64,000 nt of DNA from Isoalcanivorax indicus (lineage in GTDB: Bacteria; Pseudomonadota; Gammaproteobacteria; Pseudomonadales; Alcanivoracaceae), in contig NZ_QGMP01000001.1 in the NCBI RefSeq assembly GCF_003259185.1, positions 1,736,001-1,800,000 on the forward strand. The letters are read 5' to 3'. The position numbers and the translations under genes are program-made. Positions 54,283 through 62,517 of this stretch are shown here, piece after piece (position 1 is the first letter of the stretch; every line of letters starts with the position of its first letter). The notes under the pieces are model-generated. The model had not been told where the DNA came from. It did not search any database and saw nothing but the letters and a program-made list of their open reading frames with translations.

Positions 54283-56480
54283 ACGGCGCCGCCTCGTCCG
54301 CCACGACACATCAGGATCTGGTGCTGGTCGGTGGTGGCCACAGCCATGCCCTGGTCCTGCGCATGCTGGCCATGACGCCGCCGCCGGGGGCACGGATCAC
54401 GCTGGTATCGCCGGAATCCCTGACGCCCTACTCCGGCATGCTGCCCGGCTTTGTCGCGGGTCATTACCAGGCGGACGACATGCATATCGACCTGGCGGCC
54501 CTGTGCCAGTGGGCCGGGGTGCGTTTTGTTCGCGCGCGCGCGGTCGGGCTGGATACCGCGCAGAAGCAGGTACTGCTGGATCAGGGCCCGGCGCTGGCGT
54601 ATGACGTACTGAGCCTGGATACCGGTGCGTTACCGGACACCCGGGGCGTGCCCGGCGCCGCGGAACATGCAGTGCCGGTCAAGCCGGTGAGCCGTTTCCG
54701 GGCGCGCTGGGAGGCATTGCTGTTGCGCCTGCATGATAGCCGTGCCCCCTTGCAGATTACGGTGGTCGGCGCGGGCCCGGGCGGCGCCGAAATGTGTCTG
54801 GCGGTGCAACATGCCCTGGCCCGGACCGCCGTGCGCGCCCACCTGCGTCTGGTCAGTGCCGGGCCGCTGTTGCCCGGTCTGGCCCCCGGCGCCCGCCGGG
54901 CCATGCAGCGTGCGCTGGCGGCGGCAAACGTCGAGCTGGTGATGGATTTTCCGGTGGCCCGCGTCAACGCCGACTGGATCGAAGGCCAGAACGGGCAGCG
55001 CCTGCCAGTGGACTTCGTGCTCTGGTGTACCGGCGCGCGCGGTGCCGACTGGTTGGCGGACTCGCCGCTATCCTGCACCGATGACGGCTTCGTCCGGGTC
55101 AGCGACACGCTGCAAAGCCTTTCCCATGCCAACATCTTTGCCGCAGGCGACTGTGCCTGGCCCGAGCCACTCGCCTTGCCACGGGCTGGCGTCTATGCGG
55201 TACGCCAGGCGCCGATACTGGCCGCCAATTTGCGCGCTGCACTGAGCGGCGCGGCCCTGACACGCTATCGGCCACAGCGACAGGTGCTGGCCCTGCTGTC
55301 CGCCGGGCGGCAACACGCCATCGCCAGTCGTGGCCGCCTCAGCGTGTCCGGCGACTGGGTCTGGCGCTGGAAAGACCGCATTGATCGCCGTTTCATGGCC
55401 CGCTTTACCGACCTGCCCGCCCGCCACATGGTCGCTCCGGGCAGCGATGATGGCATGGCCGTGATGCATTGCCAGGGTTGCGGTGCCAAGGTCGGCGCCC
55501 AGACGCTCTCGCAGGCGCTGGGCGGACTGCAGGGTGTTCACCATCCGGAAGTGCTGAGTGATTACCGCAGCATAGACGATGCCGCCGTGCTGCAGTGGCC
55601 AGCCGGTGAACTGCTGGTGCAGAGCCAGGATTATTTCCCCGCCTTTATGGATGAACCCTGGTTGTTCGGGCGCATCGCGGCGCTGCATGCACTCAGCGAC
55701 CTGCATGCCATGAATGCGCAACCCCACTCGGCCCTGGCGACCGTGGCAGTGGCTTACCAGCATCCGCGCTTGCAGCAACGAGATCTGCGCCGCCTGATGG
55801 AAGGCGCCCTGCTGGAGCTGGATCGCGTTGGCTGTGCCCTGATCGGCGGACACACCATCGAGGGGCCCACCATGGCCGCCGGTTTCATGGTCAACGGTCG
55901 CGCCAGCCCGACACACCTGTTGCGCAAGCAGGGCGCCCGACCCGGGGACCGACTGATACTGACCAAAGCACTGGGCAGCGGCACGGTCCTGGCGGGCATG
56001 ATGCAGGGACGCACGCACGGCGCCTGGCTGGACGCGGCACTGGCAAGCATGCTCGAAAGCAACGCGACAGCCGCCGCGCTGTTTGCCCGGCACCATGCCC
56101 GTGCCTGCACAGACATTACCGGCTTCGGCCTGATCGGCCATCTGCGCGAAATGCTTCAGGGGCAGACCTGTGGCGCTCGTCTGAACGCCCACGCGGTACC
56201 CCTGCTACCCGGTGCCTTGTCGCTGGCGCATGCCGGCGTGCGCAGTTCGCTGGCACCGGCCAATGTCATTGCACTGCAACAGTGCACGATTGCCCGCTCG
56301 CTGACAGATCACCCGTTGCTCAGTCTGCTGACCGATCCGCAAACCAGCGGCGGTCTGCTGGCTGCCATCCCGATGGCGGATTACGACAACTGCATGGTCG
56401 CACTGCGCCGGGCGGAGCAACCGGCCTGGCTGATCGGTGTCTGCACGGATAAACCGGGCAACATCGAAATACAGGAATGA
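54279..56480 (+). CDS. selD: FAD/NAD(P) oxidoreductase - selenide, water dikinase (SelD) fusion
   Basis: A 733-residue fusion. Residues ~10-385 are an NDH-2-like pyridine nucleotide-disulfide oxidoreductase (LVGGGHSHALVLRML, VVGAGPGGAEMC, IFAAGDCAWP). Residues ~395-733 are SelD, which makes selenophosphate from selenide and ATP. The SelD active-site motif reads HCQGCGAKV: Cys401 and Lys404 keep the catalytic Cys17/Lys20 of E. coli, while E. coli Cys19 is Ala403. DPQTSGGLL near the end is also typical. The oxidoreductase half may supply reduced selenium. No selA or selB is in the window. Confidence 0.93.
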   Translation: MNGAASSATTHQDLVLVGGGHSHALVLRMLAMTPPPGARITLVSPESLTPYSGMLPGFVAGHYQADDMHIDLAALCQWAGVRFVRARAVGLDTAQKQVLLDQGPALAYDVLSLDTGALPDTRGVPGAAEHAVPVKPVSRFRARWEALLLRLHDSRAPLQITVVGAGPGGAEMCLAVQHALARTAVRAHLRLVSAGPLLPGLAPGARRAMQRALAAANVELVMDFPVARVNADWIEGQNGQRLPVDFVLWCTGARGADWLADSPLSCTDDGFVRVSDTLQSLSHANIFAAGDCAWPEPLALPRAGVYAVRQAPILAANLRAALSGAALTRYRPQRQVLALLSAGRQHAIASRGRLSVSGDWVWRWKDRIDRRFMARFTDLPARHMVAPGSDDGMAVMHCQGCGAKVGAQTLSQALGGLQGVHHPEVLSDYRSIDDAAVLQWPAGELLVQSQDYFPAFMDEPWLFGRIAALHALSDLHAMNAQPHSALATVAVAYQHPRLQQRDLRRLMEGALLELDRVGCALIGGHTIEGPTMAAGFMVNGRASPTHLLRKQGARPGDRLILTKALGSGTVLAGMMQGRTHGAWLDAALASMLESNATAAALFARHHARACTDITGFGLIGHLREMLQGQTCGARLNAHAVPLLPGALSLAHAGVRSSLAPANVIALQQCTIARSLTDHPLLSLLTDPQTSGGLLAAIPMADYDNCMVALRRAEQPAWLIGVCTDKPGNIEIQE

Positions 56481-56532
56481 CTTCACGCTCGGGGTTATGG
56501 TGCCGCTGCGGAAACCCCGTTATCATCGCTGC

Positions 56533-57396
56533 ATGAAACCGACCCAGCTGACACCCTCCGCCATCCTGCAAAGCCTGCGCAAAGTGGCACGGGCGCCAGA
56601 AGCGCCCGTGGAACACAGTGGCCGCAAGGAATTCACCATTGATGAACTGGCACGCGAGGCCAGCACCACGGTGCGTAATGTCCGTGCCTATCAGGATCGT
56701 GGGCTGTTGCCACCGCCGGAAAAGCGTGGCCGCACCGGCATCTACTCTGACGTGCATCTGGCGCGCCTGAAGATCATCGGCCAGTTGCTCAATCGCGGCT
56801 TTACCCTGGCCAACATTCGCGACCTGCTGACGGCCTGGGAACAGGGCCGCGACCTCAACGATATTCTCGGGCTTGAGGTGGTGGTCACCAGTCCCTGGAG
56901 CGACGAAGCGCCGTCTTACATGAGCTATGAAGAGCTGCTGGAGGCGTTCGGTGACGAGCTCACTCAGGACGTGCTGCTCAAGGCAGTCAATCTCGGTTAC
57001 ATGATTCCGGAAGGCAACCGCCTGCGGGTGCCCAGCCCCCGCATCCTGAATGCGGGGCGGGAACTGGTGGAGGCCGGCATTCCGCTGGATGCCCTGCTGG
57101 ATGAAGTCAACTCTGTCCGCTCGGAAGTCGACCGCATTGCTGACGGCTTCGTGCGCATGGTGGTCACTCACCTGGTCGATGCGAAGTATGGCGACAAGGA
57201 GCTGCCGCGCGGCGACGATGTACCCCGTCTGGCACAGTTCATCCAGCGCGTACGTCCGATTGCCGACATGGTGGTCAGTGCAGAGCTGGCGCGCATCCTC
57301 GACAAGGCGATCAACAAGGTCCTGGTTGATCGCCTGGCCACCGTGCTGACGCACCTGGAAGAACAGGAGCAGCAGGACGACGACCCGGCAGGCTGA
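56533..57396 (+). CDS. MerR-family transcriptional regulator
   Basis: A 287-residue regulator. The MerR winged helix lies at ~33-100 (FTIDELAREASTTVRNVRAYQDRGLLPPPEKRGRTGIYSDVHLARLKIIGQLLNRGFTLANI in parts). The C-terminal ~180 residues are helical with no recognised ligand domain and no conserved Cys cluster, so metal sensing is unlikely. The ATG at 56533 is preferred over an upstream in-frame start that overlaps selD. It sits 52 bp after selD; whether it controls the selenium genes is unknown. Confidence 0.85.
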   Translation: MKPTQLTPSAILQSLRKVARAPEAPVEHSGRKEFTIDELAREASTTVRNVRAYQDRGLLPPPEKRGRTGIYSDVHLARLKIIGQLLNRGFTLANIRDLLTAWEQGRDLNDILGLEVVVTSPWSDEAPSYMSYEELLEAFGDELTQDVLLKAVNLGYMIPEGNRLRVPSPRILNAGRELVEAGIPLDALLDEVNSVRSEVDRIADGFVRMVVTHLVDAKYGDKELPRGDDVPRLAQFIQRVRPIADMVVSAELARILDKAINKVLVDRLATVLTHLEEQEQQDDDPAG

Positions 57397-57411
57397 GACC
57401 CGCCTGCCGGG
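57384..57411. terminator. GC-rich stem-loop at the end of the MerR gene
   Basis: CCCGGCAGGC (57384-57393) and GCCTGCCGGG (57402-57411) form a perfect 10-bp stem with an 8-nt loop that spans the stop codon. No T run follows, so intrinsic termination is uncertain. Confidence 0.45.
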
Positions 57412-57526
57412 CGCACACCGCCCCACGCTTTCCCCGACATTCTCCCCGACATGCTCCCGGATTTGGCGATCCCGGCACCAGACAGGCACACTGGAAGCCG
57501 TTGGTACGCAGAGAAAGGAGATTCCC

Positions 57527-57985
57527 ATGCGCTTCAAGACCATTCATGAGGTTCTGGCCTGGACCGGCAGCTTCCACCAGCATCTGGCTGAAGAGTACCA
57601 GCGCTTGTCCAACGGCGAGTCCCGCGAACGACTGCGCCTGATCCTGCAATATCTGGCCGACCATGAACTGGCGCTACAGCAGGCGCTGGCCGCCTACTGC
57701 GACGGCGGCCACGACGGCGCCCTCGATACCTGGTACGACTCGGCCCCGGACATTCCCCTGCCCACCCCATCCAGCACCCTGCTCAGCGCGGCACAGCCCG
57801 AAGCGGCCATCATGCTGGTGCATGCTGCGCTGGCGTTTCATGACACGGTGATTGAGCTGTACACCAAGATGGCAGCCATTGCACCGAACGAAACGGTGCG
57901 GGAAATCTTCGAGAACCTCTGCGCGCTGGAAAACCACGAGAAGTTGCGTCTGGTGCGCGCCACCACGGCGCTGGATGACTGCTGA
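57527..57985 (+). CDS. Small helical protein, ferritin-like (function unknown)
   Basis: A 152-residue protein, almost all helical, with His/Glu residues spaced as in ferritin-like or rubrerythrin-like bundles (SFHQHLAEEYQRLS, LADHELALQQAL, VHAALAFHDTVIELYTKMA, ENLCALENHEKLRLVRA). A four-helix metal-binding bundle is likely but not proven. A GAAAGGAG ribosome site precedes the ATG. I know no precise role. Confidence 0.7.
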   Translation: MRFKTIHEVLAWTGSFHQHLAEEYQRLSNGESRERLRLILQYLADHELALQQALAAYCDGGHDGALDTWYDSAPDIPLPTPSSTLLSAAQPEAAIMLVHAALAFHDTVIELYTKMAAIAPNETVREIFENLCALENHEKLRLVRATTALDDC

Positions 57986-57986
57986 C

Positions 57987-58010
57987 GCACCGGCGCGAAG
58001 GCGCCGGTGC
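57987..58010. terminator. GC-rich stem-loop between convergent genes
   Basis: GCACCGGCGC (57987-57996) pairs with GCGCCGGTGC (58001-58010) around a GAAG loop, between the ferritin-like gene and the acyl-CoA-binding protein gene. It lacks a T run. Confidence 0.5.
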
Positions 58011-58018
58011 ACGGCGCT

Positions 58019-58282
58019 TCAGCGATGGCTCTTGAGCAAGCCCTCCACCTTGTCGATATACTTCTGCATCGCCTGCTCACGCGGCATACCCTTGATCTTG
58101 GCCCAGGCGTCGTACTTGGCACGGCCGACCATGTCGAGCATGCCCGGGCGTTTGCCGCTGACATCACCCTCTGCGCCCTGCTTGTAGTGCGCATACAGGA
58201 AAAGCAGATCATCATTGCCCGGCCGCTTGGTCAGGGTCTTCACATCTTTCTGGGCTTGGTCAAATGCCTGCTTGTCGGTCAT
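58019..58282 (-). CDS. Acyl-CoA-binding protein
   Basis: An 87-residue ACBP-family protein with the conserved YAHYKQGAEGDVSGKRPGMLDMVGRAKYDAWAKIKGM segment, including the Tyr/Lys residues that contact acyl-CoA (YKQ, KYDAW). ACBPs carry long-chain acyl-CoA in the cytoplasm; they are universal in eukaryotes and scattered in bacteria. The ATG at 58282 has AGGAG upstream; an upstream GTG-type extension is not needed. It lies 85 bp from an acyltransferase gene on the same strand, a sensible functional partner. Confidence 0.93.
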   Translation of the reverse strand: MTDKQAFDQAQKDVKTLTKRPGNDDLLFLYAHYKQGAEGDVSGKRPGMLDMVGRAKYDAWAKIKGMPREQAMQKYIDKVEGLLKSHR

Positions 58283-58367
58283 GGTGTGCTCCTGTCTTTG
58301 AATGGCTGTCCGCAACAGGATACATCAGCAATGCCCCGGGCGCGCCAGCGCCGATGTATCCGTCTGA

Positions 58368-59030
58368 TCACCTTTGCTGTTCACCTTTCTCGTCGCTTTC
58401 GTCACCCAGGGCTTTCAATGGCGCCGAGAGGCGCTCAGGGCGGCGAGCGACGGCGCCGCGATAATGGACCAGGATGCGTTCCAGATCTGCCGCACTGTCG
58501 TCGCCCGGGTAAACCACATCGGCAAAGCGCAGCTCGCGCCGGCCATAGTCCAGCACCGCAACAATGATCGGCACACCCGCTCGCCGCGCGATCTGGTGAA
58601 ACCCTGTTTTCCAGGCCAGGGCGGCTGTGCGCGTGCCCTCCGGTGCAATACCCAGAAACAGCTTCTCGCGTTCGTTGAACTTGTCGACCGACTGATCCAC
58701 CACCCCGCGCTTGCTGCGCCGGTCGATCGGAATGCCACCGAGCCAGCGAAACAGCCCACCCAGAGGCCAGCGAAACAGATTGTCCTTGGCCATCAGGCCG
58801 ATGCGTACGCGCAGACTCAACACCACCGCAGCCGTCACCAGCGCATCCCAGTTGGAACTGTGCGGGGCACCGATCACCACCGCCTTGGGCACATCGGGAA
58901 AGGTGCCGGTAATACGCCAGCCGATACAGCGCAACAGCAACCGTCCGAGCCCTTCACTGAAGGCATTTCCGCGACGCGGTACGCAGGGACCCAATGTAAC
59001 CAGCACGCGCTCTTTATTTTTCATTTTCAT
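58368..59030 (-). CDS. 1-acyl-sn-glycerol-3-phosphate acyltransferase-like protein
   Basis: A 220-residue PlsC-superfamily acyltransferase with the catalytic HxxxxD motif in APHSSNWD, and the downstream GGIPIDRRSK and APEGTR motifs that bind the phosphate. It would transfer an acyl group to a glycerophosphate or related lipid. There is no clear transmembrane anchor. MKNK at 59024 is an alternative start. It is divergent from the esterase at 59296 with an inverted repeat between them. Confidence 0.88.
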   Translation of the reverse strand: MKMKNKERVLVTLGPCVPRRGNAFSEGLGRLLLRCIGWRITGTFPDVPKAVVIGAPHSSNWDALVTAAVVLSLRVRIGLMAKDNLFRWPLGGLFRWLGGIPIDRRSKRGVVDQSVDKFNEREKLFLGIAPEGTRTAALAWKTGFHQIARRAGVPIIVAVLDYGRRELRFADVVYPGDDSAADLERILVHYRGAVARRPERLSAPLKALGDESDEKGEQQR

Positions 59031-59295
59031 TCTTCATCTGTATGGCACATTGCCATCATTATCCAACACTTTTTCGTGACCTCAACCAGCAGCCTGTGCA
59101 GGGCCTTATAATAATTGGTTCTACCGTACCAATTGCTTGTATACCCCTTCTCTGCCTAGGCTGACAGCAGGTGGCACGCAAGTACAACAACCCTTCAAAG
59201 ACCACCGACTCCCTCTGTTTCCCGGCCGTACTCAGAGGACACCGCCATGCCCGCGGTGGGTATGGCGTATAACAAGGACGAGGAGAGCAATAACC
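59031..59295. other. Divergent intergenic region, acyltransferase / Notum-like esterase
   Basis: A 265-bp AT-richer gap holding promoter-like sequences in both directions around the inverted repeat at 59113-59134. The open frame that continues upstream of 59296 is not considered coding. Confidence 0.5.
59105..59134. promoter_or_regulatory. Inverted repeat AATTGGT-N8-ACCAATT overlapping promoter elements
   Basis: Perfect 7-bp arms at 59113-59119 and 59128-59134. On the minus strand TTGGTA (59127-59132), 16 bp, TATAAG (59105-59110) reads toward the acyltransferase. The symmetric site therefore covers a -35 region and could be an operator. Confidence 0.5.
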
Positions 59296-60690
59296 ATGAT
59301 ATTACGACTGAAACTGCTTGCCATTGCCCTGGCAACATCCCTTTTCGCCCTGCCCGCGCATGCGGAGCTTGGCGACTATAGCGCCTGGAGGACAATGCTC
59401 AATCTGGTGAGTCCCCCGGCGCCGGACAACCGCATCACTCCGGGCGATCTCGACGGCCCCTACCCGCTGCTGGCGAACCCCTCAGGCTTCAACGATGGCT
59501 TCAGTCCAGGCAATTACTACGCCTGGCAAACCATCCAGATGGCACCGGAAACCGGCGCGGTGTGTGGCAATGGTTCACCGTTCAAGTTTTTCGTCAATCG
59601 CGTCCCCAACACCAGCAACACCATCGTCTATTTCGAAGGCGGCGGCGCCTGCTGGGATTACGAAAGCTGCAGCGGCGATTTCGGTATTCGCGGTGCACGC
59701 AACCCCGATGGCATTCCCGACGATTACATGAGCCTGCTCAATCCGGGCGCCAGCCTGGTCAGCCCGTTCGTGGTCCGCGCCCATCCGTGGACACGGGTCA
59801 AGACGCAGAACTGGAATATCGTTTATGTGCCCTACTGCACCGGCGACATCTATTCCGGTGACACCGTGGCGGTATACGAGGACCCGACGGGTCAGAACGA
59901 TCCGCTGGTCTGGCATCACAACGGTATTCGCAACACCCGCGCGGTGGTGGCCTGGATGAAGGAAAACCTGCAGCGCTCCGGGCAAATGCTGGCCACCGGG
60001 TGCAGTGCCGGGGGTGTCGGCAGCTTTACCAATTACTACACCAACCGTCGCGATCTGGCGCCCACCCGCAGCTATCTGATCAATGATTCCGGCCCGGTGT
60101 TCACCGCACCGGTCAATGGCGACCCGGAGGTCTATCCCTCGATCCCGTTGCAGAATCATATCCGTCAGGCCTGGGGACTGGACGCCCCGAACGGCCCGCT
60201 GGAGTACATCGCCGAAGAACTGCCGCTACTGGACCTGACAGATCTGGGCACCCTGTATCCGGCGCTGTCTGCCGCCCTGCCCGGTGACCGCATGGGACAC
60301 ACCCATTTCTGGGACGACCTGAACTATTCGTCCTATTCCTATGAGCGTTTCTATGAGGAGATCGAGAACGAGCCGGATCAGGCCGTGCGCGAACAGCTGA
60401 TTCACGAACGCTGGTATACCGACACCGAACGACTCAAGAATGAGCTGGCCAATCTGGATAACGTGGGTTATTACCTGCCGCGTTACCGGGCCGTCAACGA
60501 AAGCCACTGCACCAGCATTATCGAGTTCGCCAATTCAGACATTCAGGAACTGGGGCTTGAGCTGGATCATTTTGTCACTAACGTGATGGAAGGCAGCGGC
60601 TCTGTCATGCAAGCGTCCGAAACCGATCAGGTCGCGGACTACCAGAAACCCTTCAACCTGCTCTACTGGCTGCTGGATCAGCTGCTGTAA
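59296..60690 (+). CDS. Secreted Notum/pectinacetylesterase-family esterase
   Basis: A 464-residue protein with a signal peptide (MILRLKLLAIALATSLFALPAHA). Family motifs are VYFEGGGACWDYESC (oxyanion loop), VYVPYCTGDIYSGD, and the nucleophile in GCSAGGVGS. The C-terminal His is probably in YRAVNESHCTS. This fold includes plant pectin acetylesterases and animal Notum, which removes palmitoleate from Wnt; bacterial members are extracellular esterases, and some relatives act on polyhydroxyalkanoates or esters. The substrate is unknown. A GAGGAGA site lies upstream of the 59296 ATG. Confidence 0.85.
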   Translation: MILRLKLLAIALATSLFALPAHAELGDYSAWRTMLNLVSPPAPDNRITPGDLDGPYPLLANPSGFNDGFSPGNYYAWQTIQMAPETGAVCGNGSPFKFFVNRVPNTSNTIVYFEGGGACWDYESCSGDFGIRGARNPDGIPDDYMSLLNPGASLVSPFVVRAHPWTRVKTQNWNIVYVPYCTGDIYSGDTVAVYEDPTGQNDPLVWHHNGIRNTRAVVAWMKENLQRSGQMLATGCSAGGVGSFTNYYTNRRDLAPTRSYLINDSGPVFTAPVNGDPEVYPSIPLQNHIRQAWGLDAPNGPLEYIAEELPLLDLTDLGTLYPALSAALPGDRMGHTHFWDDLNYSSYSYERFYEEIENEPDQAVREQLIHERWYTDTERLKNELANLDNVGYYLPRYRAVNESHCTSIIEFANSDIQELGLELDHFVTNVMEGSGSVMQASETDQVADYQKPFNLLYWLLDQLL

Positions 60691-60714
60691 GTCTGTCGCT
60701 GGCCCCCTGGTCAT

Positions 60715-61368
60715 TCACCGGGGGGCTGGCGCTTCCTCTGCGGCGAGCTGCTCTCGCTCGGCCTGTAAACGTTCGCGCAAATATTGCCCCCGGGTCATAC
60801 CGCCCGGAAAGCTGGTCATCCCCTCCACTTCCTCAATCACTGCCCGTTCGCGCTCACGATAGGCCGCCATCTGTACTGCCTGCTCCTCGCGCCAGACGCG
60901 CTCACGCTCGGCGCTGACCTGCGCGGTGTCCTCTATCAGGGCCGTCGCCGCCGCGTCATACTCAGCGTCCTCCACCTGATGTCGCAACAGGGCCAGCTGC
61001 AACAACATCACCTCGGCCGCTGACAACTCACCACGCTCGGCATAATCGCGCAATGCGTTCATGCGCGTTGCCGCATACGCCGCCCGTTGCTCAGGCGGCA
61101 CAAGAGAAGGGTCATCCAGAAAAGCCTGCAATGAGGTAAAGAACGCCTGCCGCGCCTCGTAGCGCGCCACGACCTCGAGGGGCACGCTCTCCCCGCTCAT
61201 CGCCGGGTCGGTCCGGGCGGCCAGCTGGCCGCTCAATTGCGCGGCTTCTGCGTTCGGATTAACCGGTGGGGGTACCGCTCGCGGCAACAGCCGGGCCGCC
61301 ATGAACACCCCGACCGCCACCACCAGCAGCACCACGATCATTCGACGTTGCACGGGTTTTCTGAACAT
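60715..61368 (-). CDS. Membrane-anchored helical protein, unknown function
   Basis: A 217-residue protein with one N-terminal membrane helix (MIVVLLVVAVGVFMAARLLP) and a periplasmic, Glu/Ala/Arg-rich helical domain. The helical repeats and the end (YLRERLQAEREQLAAEE) are vaguely like lipase-specific foldases (LifO), and it converges with the esterase gene, but the LifO signature is not seen and the link is weak. A CAGGAG site precedes the ATG. I do not recognise a family. Confidence 0.6.
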   Translation of the reverse strand: MFRKPVQRRMIVVLLVVAVGVFMAARLLPRAVPPPVNPNAEAAQLSGQLAARTDPAMSGESVPLEVVARYEARQAFFTSLQAFLDDPSLVPPEQRAAYAATRMNALRDYAERGELSAAEVMLLQLALLRHQVEDAEYDAAATALIEDTAQVSAERERVWREEQAVQMAAYRERERAVIEEVEGMTSFPGGMTRGQYLRERLQAEREQLAAEEAPAPR

Positions 61369-61401
61369 GCGGCTCTCCTGTCTGGCTATTTCCCTGCCTG
61401 G

Positions 61402-62517
61402 CTATTCCCCTGCCTGGTCACAATCCTGCGCCGGCAAACTGTCGATCCAGTCGCTGATCAGTGCCACCCCTTCGTCGTGCACCAGAGATCGACCCAGTGG
61501 CGGCATGCGATCGCGGGCACCATTGTGCCCCATACGATACGGTAGCACTGACGCCGCCGCATTGCCGGGCACGATGTCGTAATCCAGCCCGGCCGCACCG
61601 CCGTCATAGCCCGGTGGTTGCTTGCAGACGCCATAGCGCAAGCTGCCGGGGTCCTCTTCATAGCCGAGTCGCAGACCGGACAATCCACCGCCTCCGCCAT
61701 CACTGTGGCAGTGACGGCAATTGATATCCAGGTAGCCACGCGCCCGCTCCCCCAGACCGGTATCCGCAGCGTCCGCTGCAGGGACTCGCAACAGTCCGTC
61801 CAGATCCGCCGGCACACCCTCGATCAGTCCGCGCTGCGCCCAGTCATGCAGTTGCGCCACGCCGCCCGGGTGACGTGGCTCGTGCAGATACCGGGCACGT
61901 ACCCCGATCGGCTGCATCGCCCGTACCCCGCTGTCCAGCTGACGCTGATGACATACCCCGCACTGGTTGGCGTCCGGAACACGATAGGTAAAGGCCAGCG
62001 TCTCGCCATCACGCAGAATCTCGCGCGGCAACAAGGCACCGCCGAGGCGCAGGTCCGCATCACTGCCATCATCACGCCAGCGATAGGGCAACCCCAGCCA
62101 GCGCCCCTGACGATAGATCAGCAGACGGGTTTCTTCGGCGGTATGCGGCAAGTCGCCTGTGGTGCTGGCAGGCAACAGAAAGGTTTTCACCAGCACGCTG
62201 CCTTCGGGAAAGGCAAAGGGGGCCTCGGCATCAAAGGTCATTCGCGTGCCCGGTGGCACGAAGACGGCACGTTGCTTGATAGCATAATCAGTAAACAGGG
62301 CCACGGGCGGCACGAATGCCACACCCGGTTCGCGGGGTGCACCGTCCGCCTCCAGCAGACGGTAGTCACTCAGCTGCGGGCAATTGCGCTGCGCCAGCGC
62401 CGCCCAGTTGACGCCCTCGCCGGCGGCGGTGCACGGGTCGCCGGTGGCCGTGCCCGAACCGCCACCACATCCGCCCAGCAGCGCGAACAGCAACCCTGCC
62501 GCGACCATTCTGCTCAT
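61402..62517 (-). CDS. SO_2930-like diheme c-type cytochrome lipoprotein (copy 2)
   Basis: A 371-residue protein. The lipobox is ALLGGC (Cys17 from the ATG at 62517). Two heme-binding CxxCH motifs occur, CGVCH and CRHCH. Segments FTDYAIKQRAVFVPPGT, LPYRW, TYRVPDANQCGVCHQ, GYLDINCRHCHSDGG and MPPLGRSLVHDEGVALISDWIDSLP match the SO_2930 family of diheme cytochromes. Its ATG overlaps the stop of the upstream paralogue (ATGA); a TTG at 62532 is less likely. It would be held at the outer membrane facing the periplasm. Electron partner unknown. Confidence 0.85.
   Translation of the reverse strand: MSRMVAAGLLFALLGGCGGGSGTATGDPCTAAGEGVNWAALAQRNCPQLSDYRLLEADGAPREPGVAFVPPVALFTDYAIKQRAVFVPPGTRMTFDAEAPFAFPEGSVLVKTFLLPASTTGDLPHTAEETRLLIYRQGRWLGLPYRWRDDGSDADLRLGGALLPREILRDGETLAFTYRVPDANQCGVCHQRQLDSGVRAMQPIGVRARYLHEPRHPGGVAQLHDWAQRGLIEGVPADLDGLLRVPAADAADTGLGERARGYLDINCRHCHSDGGGGGLSGLRLGYEEDPGSLRYGVCKQPPGYDGGAAGLDYDIVPGNAAASVLPYRMGHNGARDRMPPLGRSLVHDEGVALISDWIDSLPAQDCDQAGE

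Noticed and set aside
60691-60735. Imperfect GC-rich inverted repeat between the esterase and the convergent membrane protein gene
   Set aside because: Pairing is broken and no T run follows, so it was not called as a terminator.
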